A stretch of 64,000 nucleotides of DNA from Unio delphinus. Its lineage: Eukaryota > Mollusca > Bivalvia > Unionida > Unionidae. The stretch spans positions 6,528,501 through 6,592,500 of the forward strand of contig JAQISU010001239.1 in assembly GCA_029339505.1 (NCBI GenBank), in the 5' to 3' direction. This document shows, one piece after another, positions 38,705 through 51,469 of the stretch. Below the pieces are notes generated by a model. The model searched no databases. It was given only the letters and a program-made list of their open reading frames with translations, and was not told the origin of the DNA. Made by a program: the position numbers and the translations under genes. Each line of letters starts with the position of its first letter. Positions within the stretch are counted from its first letter, which is position 1.

Positions 38705-38963
38705 CGATAACGACTACAAGAAAAAATGTAATAAATTAAACATATGATCCAAAATGTATGTAAATATAGCCTTTTAAATGTCCATATAATGACACGATGT
38801 TGGACAAAGTGCAAGGAAATAAAAGAAACTTTCCCAGTCTTATACCGAAAAGAAATCTACCTCATGGACAATCAACGACATACACGAAGGTACTTACAAT
38901 AGAGAGTCTGCCTGTGAAGGTCTCTCTATTATTCTCTCTCGATTGATATGTTGTGTGTTTCAG

Positions 38964-41459
38964 ATAAGATGTTCATCCCAAGGTATGATTATTGCTTCTG
39001 CTCAAGTTGCCACATAGGTCGTGGAGACAAAAAAGTGTACCCAAGAGGAAATCCACCTAAAGATTATGTTCTGCCTTTGGGCTGGTATCGTTTCGGGCTG
39101 CAAGTAAAGTAAGAGGAACAGTTTCTAAATATTATATACTAGCTTCAAATAATTTTAAAAGTTAATGAAAGTAGTGTAATTGTATGGACAAATATCATTT
39201 GCATGTAAAATATAATGCTGTCTCGCTGGTTTACATAATGTCAAATGTCCTAACCTCAAGCATGCAAAAATATTGTCACCAAAGAGTTTGTTGTAATATT
39301 TGTTGTTTTTCTTCTAGTCACATCCCGAAGGGTTTCAGTACAGATGAAATTTTTAAGACATGGCACATGGCCTTTCACGGAACACACGTAGATACCCTTG
39401 TTTCCATTTGGAAGATAGGCTTCGAGATACCTGGTGAGATTAAATCTGAAACTTAAATCAGTCTAATTATTGAAGGCATCAAGTAATGGGATTTAAATTT
39501 AACAATTCCCTATTTCCGTGCATAACAATTTTAGGAGTATTGAAAGTATTTCTGATATATTTGCATTAACGCAATTCAGCACAGATTATAAACTATATCA
39601 TTAATAATGATATCTGGAAGCAGAGATGAAAACATATCAATTCAGTTACGCTCTATACAAGAATGTTAAAGCTCATTTATAAGCATCTAATATAAATATA
39701 AATGTATGATTTATTTGTATTCTTGTTTCAACTTCTTAATGTAGATATGAATGTATCTTTAGAAGCTTCAAGATATATATATATTTTGATAAATGTAAAT
39801 GACATTCAAATTCAGAAGTTTGAATTACAGAAAACTGATGATCAAACCCACTATCCAAATTGTATAAGTTAGATATTGTTGCGCGGCAGAGTACAGGAGC
39901 AAACTTTTCCGTATTTGCTCAAAAATGCAAACACCTGCTCTTTATTTACAAAATAAATAATTATACCATACGTTTTCAAAATGCATATGCATGATCCTTT
40001 ATCAAAGTCTGGAAAATGATTGTATAATCTCTAAAGCTATACATGTTAGATGTTTAGGTATTCCATATTTATTAATGCACATGAATTCATATCTTTTTCA
40101 CACACATTTATTAGAAATAATTAGAAACCCAAATCTTGGTTAAGCCAGCCTTTCTCTTAATGTAGACTTCAAGTTTGGTAATATTACATAGTTTAGGAAT
40201 TCTGAGAGTAGATGATTCAAAAATTGCCATTCCTGTTTAATAGCGTTAACAATATACATTCAATTCAGACTACACATGCTAAACTGTCCTGTGATGAAGT
40301 TGGGTAGGCTATAGCGTGGATGTTTCAATGTCCACTTACAATTATGTATACGTATTTGTTTCGATATCGGTTACATAAGAACACCCAGAATTATGCCAGC
40401 TGCATGTGGTACAATAGACAGTATCTTTGTATACGAGACTATTAAATGTAAACGTGTTGACATAACTAGGTTATACATTAATATGTATCCCACAATAATA
40501 ATACCACATAAATAAGAATTCGATCGTTTTTACAACCTTAGCTTGATTCAATATTTAAATAAATTAATTCGTTTGTTCGGGTATAAAATGGTGAACTTCA
40601 AAACAGACTACAGTCTATCTAATAACATGGCGTTGTATCACTCAGGTCAGATTATCTATACAATTTAGAATAAAGTTTGGAACTTCCAGTATATTAAACG
40701 ATTCTATCACATAACAATGATAACGAAAAGAGAATGCAATTTTATATTTCATATACATCAACAGCTGAAAATTGCTGCAATAAAGTGGACAGCTTCATAA
40801 CAGAACGTGTTATTTGCGTGTATTGGTGGAGATAAACCAGTCAGATTGTTCAGTGCGATCCGTATCAGCCACATTAGCAGGAGAACAAATATGCTATGCC
40901 GATAAATTATCATTGCTACCGTAATGTGACTGAACTATCTCTATAAAATTTGTTTCCCTAAGAGTAAATTGTTCTTTCGCTTTATCTGTCCATATTGCAC
41001 TTGAACTTTGTAGGCCTAAATGATGTTTCCTGCATCGAACCATGCGATCTGGTTTAAGACGAAATTTTGTTATCCACACCTTCTCTTTTTATCTTAATAC
41101 CTTTCGGAATATAGTACTATAGGAATATACTTTTAGCCAATCTGAGCAAATATTTTAAAGGTTTTCCCGTCCTACTGACTTGACCTGGAAGTGAAAATTT
41201 TAGTTTGATTTGGTATACTTTGTTTGTGAAGTTTTCATTCTGGAAAACAGAGATTTCAAGACTATTGTAATTAGTCGCGATAATAGAGAGTAGTCCCAAA
41301 TTGGTTAGCTTTCATTTTACAAAGAGTCGAGTTTATCACATTAAATGTCATGAAGATAATTTTATTCACAAAGGCAGACTAAATGATCAGTTCTGTCTAA
41401 TGTCTTTCAGTCCTCTCCCTTATATGTGTGTGTGTGTGTGTGTATATATTGTAATATAA

Positions 41460-41505
<46 letters not shown>

Positions 41506-43993
41506 TAAATGATACGTGTGGAGGCTTCCATTTTATTTAGGTTGGAGTGGGTTGCTCCCAAAAGTATTTTAAATTATTATAGAAAACATACCCTGGCTCG
41601 TCTTTGTCATAAATTGAAGTAGTGATAAAGAGATGAGAGCTCCGAGCCCCATGTCAGCGATGCCAACAGCTAAATTAATGAATACACACAATGTGAAATT
41701 CAAATAAACTACAATTTAATATCATTCAATAACATATGGTCATTTCTTAAAAACAATACAAATTTAAAACCCTGTCACTCGTTTTTCACTCGACCAAGTG
41801 ACGGGCTATTTCATCATCTGACTTAGAGAGACAGATGTTCCTCCTGTCCTGTGCTCCAGCTCATCTGAATTATCTTTCTATCCGGTAATCCAATTCACTC
41901 TAGTCCGTCTAACTTCTGCCTCTGTTCTTCCTTTTCTTTTGTATTCCAGAGATTCCGACCAACTGCACCATGGTATTTTCCTTTGTATCCTCCAGTTCTT
42001 CTGGTCCCTAAATGCTCCTGTTCTAAAGCTCCTTGTAATTCCCAGAATACAAGTTTTCCGCTAATTTCGAATGACATTGAAGTAGCTTATCTTCCCTTAT
42101 AATATCCGCAAGATGGTTTAGCGACTACTGTGGTTTAGTTCTCAAGATAATAGATTTAAACAATGTTGGTCACGCCTTGCTCAGTTCCGAGTGGATGCTG
42201 ATTCACTCCTAATTCACATAATTAGCCGACACTGCCCCTCCCCCATCAGTCTGTCAAGGGTGGATTTACGACCCTCAATGGATGTTCATTTGATCCGGAC
42301 ACAGGATTTTATCACGTATCCGTGAACCATGTTATGTAATCTTGGCAAAATTAAGAAGTCGGTCCTGACTTGTATGGCCATATCAATTAAATGTATTGAC
42401 ACTTACTTGTTCCCAGATCTAACCTTCGTAAATTATTACGTGAAATTATTAGCATCAGGGTCTAGCATATACTTGTTGAAATCTGGTTATTTTCCATACA
42501 ACGTGACAATACGCTTATAATGACAGCAAATTAAGTCATGTATAATGATATAAGATACTATGTTAATCGTGCCTGGTGACATCAGAGGATTACCACACGA
42601 AACTATTAGTCATAATTAATGAAATCAAATATATGCATCCAATTTGTTCTGCAAATCAAATCAAAATCTGCAAATATCAGAATTAAAGGGATTACTGTTT
42701 TCAGGTGGAAGAACTGCTGAAGGAGCAATCATAAAACCATGGAAGGGTCATTTTAATTATACATATGGACCAAAATATTTTGACTACGAACAGATATTTG
42801 TAACTCCAAGTCCGACATACGCCGGCAAAGCAGCATATTCTCATCAGCACCAGTGAGTATAATGGATTGTTCACTTTATTCCAGTGGCAACAGCTGAATA
42901 TATATAATATATGCGAATACATTAATCCATTCATAACTTGGAATGACTGATCGGTCAGAAAAAGTATAAGTTTTGATGGTATCGTATGAACAAATTCAAT
43001 AACAGAGACAACTATATTTAGACGAATGATCCTTCTGTATCAAGCGAATGAAAATAGTTCTGCAGTTCTGCAGTACGCAAAACCCGACTATCTTATTTTC
43101 TACCGTCACTTTCTATAGTCATTCATTGGAACAAACCAATGAACTAGATTGAATTATACATTTTTCCATAAAAGATCGTGTTCATCTCTAATCTACAGCA
43201 ATCAGTTTTGAAAGCAGTTTTCCATGCCTAAATCATCAACCCTAAAAATAAAATTTATATAAATTTCTTTTCAAATATACGTATAAATAGTTTCACAGCT
43301 ATGCATGCACATGTAATTTCGCAAATCGAATCAGAAACATGATTTGCGTATATAATCTAGAGGCTTTATTCTATAACGTTGTACGCGTAGTAGTAACTAT
43401 ATTACAAATAATGACAGGCCATATATAGAAGTCAATCGGAAATTGCACATTTTGACTTGAAAATTATGTAGAATGTAACTTCACTCAAAAGCGTTGAAAA
43501 TTCAAACCATCATTGAAACCATTCAAACAGACAAATCGCAGAGATATTATATGATAAGACAAATACATCTGATCCATTCCATACATCTTAACGATATATA
43601 ATAATAGCAGACTCAGTATTAGAAAGATTGAATAGGTTTACCTTAATCTAGTAAAGTATTACTTCCTGCTTATGTTAATTAAAATGTGTTTGTCTCCGCC
43701 TGTATATATGTATCTTTGATACTATAGAACGCTCTTGTAATTTTAGATTCCGATGAATATTTATCAACATTATATATTACCGTTTTTTTAGATTTTATGA
43801 TTCGGAAACGCAGCAATCGTATGACTGTCAGGTAGCATTGCAAGTACGAATCAAGCCTGGATCGTATGAAATTGGGAAGGAGACTATTGGTGAATCGAAC
43901 ATTGATCCTCATGTCAGAGATGAAGAGATGGAATGGTCAACAAAAGACAGAAATGCAATAATGACCACTGGCCTTTTAATTCGTATGCAGTAA
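38964..43993 (+). CDS. protein resembling the neuralized-like protein 4 C-terminal region, possible ADP-ribosyltransferase-like fold (last four exons)
   Basis: Exons are 38,964-39,108, 39,318-39,433, 42,705-42,852 and 43,792-43,993. All junctions are AG/GT and the phases agree (2, 1, 2), joining to 202 residues plus a stop at 43,991. The first two bases complete a codon begun in an upstream exon that I could not find, so the 5' end is missing. Residues 7-16 give YDYCFCSSCH (CxxC pair), then LPLGWYRFGLQV. Residue 63 on reads WHMAFHGT, then IFVTPSPTYAG (117-127), QVALQVRIKPGSYEIG, EEMEWSTKDR (180-189) and TTGLLIRM at the end. FHGT (H68), PTYA (Y125) and E183 sit where PARP-type transferases have their H, Y and E. 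The fold and activity are inference; coding status is firm. Confidence 0.8.
39434..42704 (+). other. large intron of the neuralized/ART-like gene
   Basis: A 3.27-kb phase-1 intron with GTGAGA donor and TTTTCAG acceptor. It holds a TG run then (TA)n at about 41,427-41,505, and a GC-richer unidentified tract at 41,760-42,310 whose minus ORF (41,895-42,077) has no recognised domain. Confidence 0.75.
41460..41505. repeat. (TA)n microsatellite with nearby (TG)n
   Basis: About 45 bases of TA preceded by a TG run at about 41,427-41,443, inside the intron. Confidence 0.95.
42853..43791 (+). other. phase-2 intron of the neuralized/ART-like gene
   Basis: GTGAGT donor and a T-rich acceptor (GTTTTTTTAG). 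No element was seen inside. Confidence 0.8.
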
Positions 43994-44291
43994 ACATTAT
44001 TAAATGCATCGCCATATTTAAATGGAGTCTTCTTACAAGTGAATGCATTTTGACCTTTTAAATCAATTGAATCTGATTTAGGTTGTTAATGTGGAATTGG
44101 ACATTTATCATTCATATCAGTGCAATGCATTCTTTCCGGGTAAATTGCAGGCAAATGTTCTATTTTGTCTCTCTTCTTGTCGCTTGTTTTCCTCAATGTA
44201 TCAAATAGCATAGTTGAATTTTTGGTGATAAAGTTATTCCTCTGCTAGGTTTAAAATCCGCGTCGTCAAGGTTCTGAATTGGGATTTGATA

Positions 44292-44297
44292 AATAAA
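44292..44297 (+). promoter_or_regulatory. candidate poly(A) signal AATAAA
   Basis: It lies about 300 bases after the stop at 43,993, on the correct strand, and is followed by a T-rich stretch. It is the first plausible signal for the neuralized/ART-like gene. Confidence 0.3.
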
Positions 44298-44299
44298 TA

Positions 44300-46030
44300 A
44301 TTCCTCTTCTTTATCAGTTTATGAGAATCCATTATCAGAATTTGTAATTGTATTCATATAATCAAAGAAGAATATTTTTTAAATAGTCATTGGATTTACG
44401 AATGTACTCCTTGAATCTTCGGATATATACACACTACATTGATGTTTTGTGAAATCATGCAAAGACACTTTTTATTGCATCGTTGTGGTGCATCATGACA
44501 TCCAAGGCTATTGGATATCATTCGGACCGTTCTAGAATATTGTATTTGTGATATTACATTTAGCAATAATTGTTACTATATTCACAATAATGTAATTGTT
44601 TCTTAAATATTTTTTTATATTGTACTCAAATAAGTTGTTTGTTGATGTTGAAAATACTGGTTTCACTATCTTTCTGTTGCATAATTTAAGACATGGAGTC
44701 GTAAAAGCGTCGCCTCCATGGGAAATGGGAATAAACATGTCCATGTCACTCTGTTAAATACTTTAGTCCAACGATGGTTTAAAATGATAGACAGGCATAC
44801 AGCTGGATTTATTTATATCTTTGTTTTTATCTCGTAATAAGCTCACAACAAAGATAATTAAACGCCTTACGTTTGTATTAGTGTTTATTTCTATTTACCA
44901 TTAGCAAATGTACTTGACAGACTTTGCTCCAAAACCTAAGGGCACATTTACATGCATAATCCACAAAATATTTAAACGGTCATATTCATTTTACCGAACG
45001 AATAATACAACTTGTATGCATGCATGTACGCATATATCAACCTGCGACTACGTCGTGTCAAAAATATATAGGTGACGAGAAATTATCTGCTTACGACGGA
45101 TGAATTTAGTATTGCATTTACACAAGTTATCGTTCTAACTATACGATGATACTGTGGACAAACGACGCTTGGCCACTCAATAATAAGCAAGACACATTAA
45201 GGATATTTACATTCATATATGTGGCGGACAAATGATATGACGTAATTAAAAATAATTATATGCTGATATTTTGATCTGCAATAGGACATCATGGCATTTT
45301 TTTTCAGAGTAAGATGCATGAAAATACATAATTATATTGTGATTCGTGTCAAGTTACAGAGTATTTATATTTTCACGTATATTGTAATACGAATAAAAAT
45401 CACCTACATTATTTCTTCAATAAAAGTCAATTGACTAAATGTTAATTACTTTTCTGTGTTCAGATATAGTTTGTTCGTGATGAAGTTAAATTTGGTTTAA
45501 CTGGCTATAATTATGCTCTAACTCTCAATAAAACTTTGACCTTGCGAATTTAATGACAGTGTTTTAATCATTATCTTCTGATGCATCTACTCAGAATCAA
45601 TAGCTCACGCCTACAAATTGAATATTGAAAACGACCTCTCATTGGATACAAAATATAAAGACGTGGAAATGTTTTAAGATTGCATCTTGCCCTAATCGTT
45701 TATGCGCAGCATTTACTTGTATATAACGGACAGTAAAGGTACGTGTCAAAATCGTCCTTTTTAGACACGTCTACTACATATAGTGAACCTGTACATACTT
45801 TGTTTTACAGGCCATAAAGCGTTGCATATTGCTGAATATTGCATACTCTACGAACATATAAAGAATAATATGATTCATTCTAACAGAATTTACTGCAGTA
45901 TTAGATTCAATTAAATCAAAACTCAACCGTTGAAAAATACCAAAAGCAATTAAAACTGGACTACTTCAAATCCCGGTTTCGCATTATTGTATGAATATAA
46001 TTTAAAAAGGTACAATATATATGCGCTTTA
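44300..46030. other. AT-rich stretch without recognised genes
   Basis: No exon, repeat or element end was recognised. Confidence 0.5.
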
Positions 46031-46035
46031 GTCTA

Positions 46036-46038
<3 letters not shown>

Positions 46039-46105
<67 letters not shown>
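46039..46105. repeat. (TA)n microsatellite
   Basis: About 66 bases of TA. Confidence 0.95.
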
Positions 46106-46108
<3 letters not shown>

Positions 46109-46109
46109 T

Positions 46110-48310
46110 TTGAATGTGTGTGTTGTTGTATATTTGAGAGGACCTGATTTTGGTTACACACCACCGATGGAGTAACTACATTTTGAGGACTTAAAGACCA
46201 GTTCTAGAAATGATACTTCGGAAACTGGTTGAGAATGACCATAAGAGATGAACCAAATGATTTGCAATGTCGTCAAAAGGTCGGTAATGTTAGGCAGAAC
46301 GTTACAGTACGCGCGAACAGTACACACAATTTGCGTTCTTCCCATGGCTCTAGATTGGTGTGCAAACGCTTAGTCATTCAGAAGGTGCGTGGCTGCTGAT
46401 TGTTTGTCGTTAAATCAAAACATCGCTTTTCTGCAGTGTTACTGTAAATTTCTTATACCTATAAATACAACTCATGAAAAAAATTACTAGTAATATAATA
46501 TTTTAAATTTTAAATAATGATAAACTGGTGACGCCAGCAGAAAGTACGATATTTTAAGCCCGGTGATATTGATAGAGTGCAGTGCTTTTAGTGCGTGATT
46601 TAATATGTACATTGATTTCAGTACTTATATACTTAATACACTTAACTCATGGAAGATGACATGACCTATTGGATTAAGCTGATGAGAAACAAAAGGAGTT
46701 CATATAAAGTTGTTTATTATATTTGTCAAAACGTATCTTGATGTACTAACCCAGGTAGAGCACTAACCATATATTGTATGGATGACGTCAACGGGTCATG
46801 TATACGCGAACCATATATATATATATTTGACACCCCAGAAAATGTAATGGTTGGTTCCTGTTAATCTTGTACAGTTATCACTCTTGGTGCTACAGTGTAT
46901 CCCCACTATATAAAGGCTTTGACAGACTCGTCGATAAACAAACACGGTTACTAGTTTAAGGTTAATTTAGTGGAACTTCAAGTAATTGAATGGCTTTGGC
47001 TGTGATCTTCAGGGATATGGCATGTGCTATCTCCCTGCTATTATCAGCGCACGATTAAAGATTGACCTAGATTGTACATCCGTTTACATCGATATCCTGT
47101 GCCATCATATATGGTATCCATAAAAATTTGGTTTCTCATACAAAGCTAGGTGACTTCAAGTATGAATATATGGCTCCCACACTACCAAAAAAAGATTTCT
47201 TGCACTTCAAACAAGTCATCTACTTTCCGTACCACTGTTGTGATATATGAAAACGATATTTAAGAGTAACATCAGTAGCACGTAGGCAATTCAAATTTAC
47301 AGTAAAATGGGGAGAAAAGAAATCACTTTAGCATTCAAAAAGAGTTTCTTTTATTTACCATAATTTTAGCCTGGAGAGGGCTCTTTTCCCTCAATAGCAC
47401 ACTTAATGGCATTGCTGAACAATCATGATATAGCATACGACCCATTTTGTGAAAATCTAATGGATAATAGCAAAGAACCACTTCAGCAAATTGGTTACAA
47501 CAGCTTCTCATGGAACATTATAACTCATTACAATATTCTAAACAGTATTAACCGATGCAGGTGTCCATTGTCTGTCACATTGCCATCACATGTTTAGTAA
47601 CTGACTAATTTAGGCAGAGGCTGGTTTGCCTCACCGAATTGTTACTAACGACTTTGATGATGACTTTAATGCTTCAAAACAGGATAATTAGTGAAACGGA
47701 TGTTTGTACGGCACGTATCTTTTTTGTCACTGAGAGATTCATACTCTAGAGAACTGGAAGTATGTGGCTTTGGGTCAATGGGGTAATTAATATTTTTATA
47801 GTATCTGACGTATTTTTGACCATGCATTCTAATACATTAAGCACAGTAATATAGCTTCAACATCGAAACGTATACAGGCAAGTGTAAGAAATGTTTAGAT
47901 TATAACATTTCAGAAGACACATATAATAAAATGTTCCTGCAATTTTATAATTAATGATCCAATGACTCTGTAGTTTAGAAATCTACTGAGACCTTAGCCT
48001 CTGTGTGTAAGGTAAGAATATCTTGTCATAATTAGGGAAGTTGATTGTTTCCACCTTGAGATTTCTTATCCATACCTCCTGTAGAATCAAATAAATAGTG
48101 CATAGTTTGTATTACATATGCGGTTTCTAATGTATTATTATGACTAGCTTTATTTGAATCGTAAAGTGTGTCCATGACTTAAGTAGTTTTCCGATTGAGG
48201 GCCCCGTTAATTGTTTGATTGATGCTTGAATGATGACTAATATGTTAATAAGTTTGTTAACAGAACAACATAACACCGCTACCTTAGTCCATCTGTGTAT
48301 GACATAACCA
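46110..48310. other. stretch without recognised genes
   Basis: Short ORFs at 46,154-46,345 (-) and 47,406-47,597 (+) have no domain or splice context. A small TA run sits at about 46,814-46,827. Confidence 0.45.
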
Positions 48311-48312
48311 CT

Positions 48313-48313
48313 G

Positions 48314-48340
<27 letters not shown>
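48313..48340. repeat. short (TA)n microsatellite
   Basis: About 28 bases of TA, 40 bases upstream of SINE 2. Confidence 0.9.
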
Positions 48341-48346
<6 letters not shown>

Positions 48347-48377
48347 GGATTAGGGTTGGTCAATGTCTTACTATCTA

Positions 48378-48610
48378 AACAGACCGCACAGGTGACCTAG
48401 AATTTAGAGCGTCCGCCTCGGATGCGGAAGGTCGCGGGTTCGATCTCCGGCCGAGTAATACCAAAGACATATAAAAATGATACTTGCAGCTGCCTAGCTT
48501 AGCCCTCAGCATTCAGAGATTGGTGCTAAAACTAGTAGGCCTGGTGTCAAGACAATGAAACTAAAAGGCTGGACTTAGGCCGATTGGACCGTTTTAACCT
48601 ATTCTGACGC
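48378..48610 (+). mobile_element. tRNA-derived SINE (family 2), head well preserved
   Basis: Box A-like GTGACCTAGAATTTAGAGCG (48,392-48,411), an anticodon-stem-like CCGCCTCGGATGCGG, and box B GGTTCGATCTCC (48,437-48,448) are spaced as in a tRNA. The body continues ACTTGCAGCTGCCTAGCTTA, GCCCTCAGCATTCAGAG, GGCCTGGTGTC and ends near TTCTGACGCC. The preserved box B suggests it is young relative to SINE 1. Confidence 0.75.
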
Positions 48611-48977
48611 CAAACGTTGGTAATTTTTAAAATATATCTAAAGAAAAGGTAATTTTAAAGCGATGGAAGAAACTGTTAAGTTCAATATTAAATATAACTT
48701 GTTTAAAAGTTTATTTCCAAATGTCGAGCTTACTACGCCAAAATTATCCAAATCAGGCCCCACAGTTGCTAAAGCCGGTTATGCGTGACTGGGTGGGACA
48801 TGATGTTATGTGTCTGCGGAATGATGCCCCAGTGTTAGACATAGCTATAAACTGTAACACTGCAGACATCGTAGCGATATGACTACAAAAGTACTAAAGC
48901 TACATTAAATATCCGAAACTCCAAAAACCTAATTTTCTTGATATGTTCTGTTGCATACATGTCTAAATTGTCAATCT

Positions 48978-49010
48978 ACAGTTGGGGGTTGGGGGGGGGG
49001 GGGGGTTGAG
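48978..49010 (+). repeat. poly(G) tract
   Basis: A run of 16 or so G residues within a G/T-rich stretch, the only long G homopolymer in the window. Confidence 0.85.
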
Positions 49011-49011
49011 G

Positions 49012-50870
49012 TAATTTTCACTAATCTTGTATAGTTGGTAGTCCATACATTTGACACTTGCGCAGATCAGTGAATAATTGCTTTTGTCGTACTGGAGTTA
49101 ATATGACGCCATGCGGACGTGTATCCAGCCAGATTCAAGTTATTTCGTTTTTAAAACTATTTTGACTACCAAATGTTATTAGACATTCATTTTCTTTAAC
49201 GAAAATATACCCTTAGTTAAAACATATTGGAAATATCACTGTTATCATAACTCTTCAATCCACTGAAATGATGGTCAACACATTGGGAAAATCAAAACCA
49301 CTTGGTTTTATCTGCCTATTCTTCTATAAGGAAAAAGGCATCATCGTATATGTTGTATGACTAACACGAGTAGAATCAAATCTGAGCAGTTTTGTCAATA
49401 TATACTGCCTAGTATGACAAATGTTCTTAAAATGCTTGGCTTCGTTGTTGACTTCAGCGGCAGAGAGGGTGAACAGACCTTTCGTCGAAACCTCATTTTT
49501 GAAAATAAAGCTTCCTACGAAATGAAAAACATAAGCGTAATAAAGCCAAACCGAAGTCACTAATTGACCGACAGTTTCTCTAACTGGTTTAGTTTATTTG
49601 TTTCTTTATCTTTTGCATTTCTAGAGAAAATAATTACGTGATTACAAACATTTGAAGAAATATATCCAGGACCAAAATAAAATACTGAACACAGCTTATA
49701 ATTCAAGTTGAAAGTGTTTGGTCTCAAAGTAGGAATGATAAACTCCTATAAGTTACAAGATTATGTAGTTTTCTACTTTACCATCAAGTTCATATGTGTC
49801 ACAATTAACATGTTCTAAGAAACGTATTGCCTAATTGAATATAACCTTCGGGAATGAGCCTGGTGTTTACATTATAAAAATGTTAGTTATTATTAGAAAC
49901 CAGAGCCTTGACTTCCAATATGTGAATTATACTTAGAAAATTCCAAAACCTCGATCAAAACTAAAATATACATATTTACTTCTGTTATTAATAATGATCT
50001 TTATATAAAGCCGATAAACATAGAGAATAGTTGGTTTTGTATTAGTAGTTTCCAAATAAAATTATGAAAGCAGATTCATGTCAAGAAGAAGATGAACTCA
50101 ATTTTCTTCAAGGTCAAGTCCAAAATACAATGTTAGCATGGAATGAAATTTTAAAAAAAAAACTAAAACAATAAACTAATTAACAAAAAATTCAATCTAG
50201 ATAACATAATAGTGGATTTGTGTGATGGCAATTTATCAGACTTGACATCACTGCAGTTTAACACTTGAAATAAATTAATAAGCAAAGCTTACAAATTTTG
50301 ATCACGTACAACCAATAAAGCTTCGCATTCCATCCATTCTGGATGGTTATCTCTAACGGCTATGTTCAATATCCCATGATAATTCGTATTGAAAAACAAT
50401 AGTAACTCACATATTAAGGATATCCAATTAGTAATATATTTACAAGCTGAAAGTATACTGGATTGCTTGGAACTTTTGATGTATCAAAATATTTATATTT
50501 TAGAGTGTAGAGCACCAACAGAAACATAGTTTTACAAGTATTTCACATAAAAATATTAGAAATCACTATTAATGTTAACAACTATACTTTAAAGATTGTG
50601 TAATAAAAGTCGGTGATAATCATATCAATCAATATTAAAATGAGTTAATTTTGAGTCAAGACTCATTGTTCCAGTTTATCTAAGTCTTATTTATTTACTG
50701 ACAATGTATTCTTATTCTGATTTGATATGTTCCATCGAATATATTTTATATCTCGTGTCGAGTGTGTTGATTTACATCCCTTATATCACTGGTGTTGACT
50801 GTCATTTCTTGTATTAAATATATTATGAATTGCTCATTGAAAGAGTAATCTAATGCAGTAAAAAAAACAT
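49012..50870. other. AT-rich stretch without recognised genes
   Basis: A small + ORF at 49,357-49,563 (68 residues) has no recognised domain. Confidence 0.45.
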
Positions 50871-51009
50871 TTGTGTTTTCATTCCATCGGCATAATGTAT
50901 GTCTGTTTGGTTATTATCTATAATTGTCAACTGATTTGTGTGTCAGATGTCAACACGAGAGCAAGTTGTGGCACACTGAGAAACTTGAGTCAATTGGCAA
51001 AGGAGGACG

Positions 51010-51462
51010 GTGGATTGTGGATGTTTTTCCGTCCACAATTTCGAAAGACGTTTTCAGGGCTTCTCTCAATGGCTACTTGGTTTCCTGATATATTTCTTTA
51101 TTTCGGCATACTTCGACTCGGTTAGTAAAAATTACGTTTATCGCGTCGTGAGTGTCTTGTGGTCAACGATGCAGATGTTCCCATTAATTTCACCATTTTA
51201 CATGGTGACCAAGACGGGAGACTCTAACTGTTGCAGAGTCAGGTCGCTAAATGCGGCCAGTCGGTGCACGTTCTTCAGGGAAATTAACGATTTACAATTG
51301 ATTTGTAATCACGTCATACTTAGTCAGGCGCTTTCGATGGCCATATGCATTACTTTCACACCGCAAAATTTAATCGATGGAACACGTTTGTGTTTCTTTA
51401 CAAAAATCATAAGAGATTTTTCACACTACGTTAACGCGTTCATTTACCCAGGCTTGCGCTAA
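51010..51462 (+). other. 150-codon open frame, weak resemblance to the end of a rhodopsin-like GPCR
   Basis: It has hydrophobic stretches (WLLGFLIYFFISAYF, VSVLWSTMQMFPLISPFYMV, VILSQALSMAICITFTP) and a final segment YVNAFIYPGLR. The CITFTP and NAFIYP signatures recall TM6 (CWxP) and TM7 (NPxxY) of class A receptors, but both are non-canonical and the frame stops directly after TM7. It is the longest ORF free of microsatellite in the window. It could be a receptor pseudogene, part of the GC-richer island's element, or chance. I do not name a function. Confidence 0.25.
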
Positions 51463-51469
51463 ATAAAGA

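Noticed and set aside
48378..48460. A functional tRNA gene
   Set aside because: Box A and B are tRNA-like but the acceptor stem does not close and a SINE body follows.
51010..51462. A confident GPCR gene call
   Set aside because: The TM6/TM7-like signatures are non-canonical, there is no partner exon in view, and the neighbourhood is full of broken frames.
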